Of a stretch of DNA of 64,000 nt, positions 63,601 through 64,000 are shown piece after piece; the first letter of the stretch is position 1, and every line of letters starts with the position of its first letter. The DNA comes from Strix aluco. Lineage: Eukaryota > Chordata > Aves > Strigiformes > Strigidae. The notes beneath the pieces were generated by a model. It was not told the DNA's origin, made no database searches, and saw nothing but the letters and a program-made list of their open reading frames with translations. The translations under genes and the position numbers were made by a program. Location: assembly GCF_031877795.1 (NCBI RefSeq), contig NC_133943.1, positions 10,161,001 through 10,225,000 of the forward strand, written 5' to 3'.

Positions 63601-64000
63601 TCTGTCTGCACAGAGCCATCTGTGCTGTGCAATGCAGTCTTCGCTCAGTAAAAAAGGGAGTGAAATCCTTTATGGTGGTGAAGGCATTGCCAGGATTTCC
63701 AAGTTAATGGGTGGAAAAGGTCTGTAAGAGAGTCTGCTTTGAATTAGAGCAGCAGTTTTCAACCTCTGTTGATTTGTGGACCCCTAAACACTTCCCAGGT
63801 GCAGACTCTTGTCTAGTGAATTTAGACCTATCAACAATAGCCTTGCTTGCTTTCATATAATTTCATGGCATCAGAGTATTTTTCTGCGGCTGTGGGTTTG
63901 CTGACTGCTGAGTTACAGAAAACGTTGCAAATGTGAGTTGCAGTGTCTGACCTGTGTGAATTTTGTGTTGAGTCAAATATAATGTTGCATTTGTGCGACT
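57657..64000 (+). other. NSD1 intron following the first coding exon
   Basis: More than 6.3 kb. The first ~360 bases are still CpG island and carry YY1-type CCATTTTG and CCATCTTG sites; a 23-base T-run lies at 58112-58134. After 58.1 kb the DNA becomes AT-rich. I found no further NSD1 exon (the PWWP-encoding sequence is absent) and no other gene. A hAT-like fragment may lie near 63765-63815 (gcagttttcaacctctg, then gtggacccct). Confidence 0.6.

Noticed and set aside
63760-63815. Possible hAT-type DNA transposon or MER-like fragment
   Set aside because: Only a short stretch resembles remembered elements and there are no visible terminal inverted repeats or 8-bp duplications; too weak to list as a feature.
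1-64000. CRISPR arrays, bacterial operons, prophage or tRNA genes
   Set aside because: No regularly spaced repeats, Shine-Dalgarno-led gene runs or cloverleaf-forming sequences were seen, and the spliced vertebrate genes account for the coding content.

Overview
This is a vertebrate nuclear genome window, most probably from a bird. The genes have introns with GT-AG borders, the intergenic DNA and promoters are very GC-rich as on avian microchromosomes, and the few recognisable interspersed repeats belong to the CR1 LINE family that dominates bird genomes. The gene order UIMC1 - ZNF346 - FGFR4 - NSD1 matches human 5q35, so this is a conserved syntenic block. I saw no bacterial, phage, CRISPR or tRNA feature. 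All identifications come from reading translated exons against remembered family sequences; no database search was run.

Region by region. (1) 1-25.8 kb, minus strand: UIMC1 (RAP80), running right to left. Seven coding exons (586 codons) are in the window, covering the SUMO-interacting motif, two ubiquitin-interacting motifs and the Abraxas-interacting region. The C-terminal zinc-finger part lies beyond base 1. Its large introns carry three old, degenerate CR1 relics. (2) About 25.1-26.9 kb: a CpG island holding the head-to-head promoters of UIMC1 and ZNF346, with a perfect TCTCGCGAGA palindrome, a near copy, a YY1-type site and two CACGTG boxes. (3) 26.35-33.81 kb, plus strand: the complete seven-exon ZNF346 (JAZ), 283 aa, with four widely spaced C2H2 dsRNA-binding fingers. 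A CR1 3' end sits directly against the acceptor of exon 4. (4) 33.8-41.1 kb: 3' UTR and then GC-rich intergenic DNA. Its long ORFs in several frames look like by-products of base composition. (5) 41.1-48.0 kb, plus strand: complete FGFR4, with 17 coding exons and 800 aa: signal peptide, Ig I, acid box, Ig II, Ig III (only one IIIc-type exon), membrane span and an intact tyrosine kinase. (6) 48-56 kb: GC-rich intergenic DNA with minisatellites and a CA/C-rich tract. (7) 56-64 kb: the NSD1 promoter and CpG island, a likely noncoding exon 1, the first coding exon (235 codons) and over 6 kb of the next intron. The rest of NSD1 lies to the right.

The four genes are neighbours by ancestry, not one pathway. 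UIMC1 recruits BRCA1-A to ubiquitin and SUMO chains at DNA breaks. ZNF346 binds dsRNA. FGFR4 is a receptor tyrosine kinase for FGFs. NSD1 is a histone H3K36 methyltransferase. No clearly undescribed system was found. The observations most worth checking are the CR1-derived splice-site context in ZNF346, the compositionally drifted poly-Glu NSD1 N-terminus with an overlapping upstream ORF, the Phe in the FGFR4 hinge where mammals have Cys, the much longer UIMC1 linker, and the promoter motif clusters.
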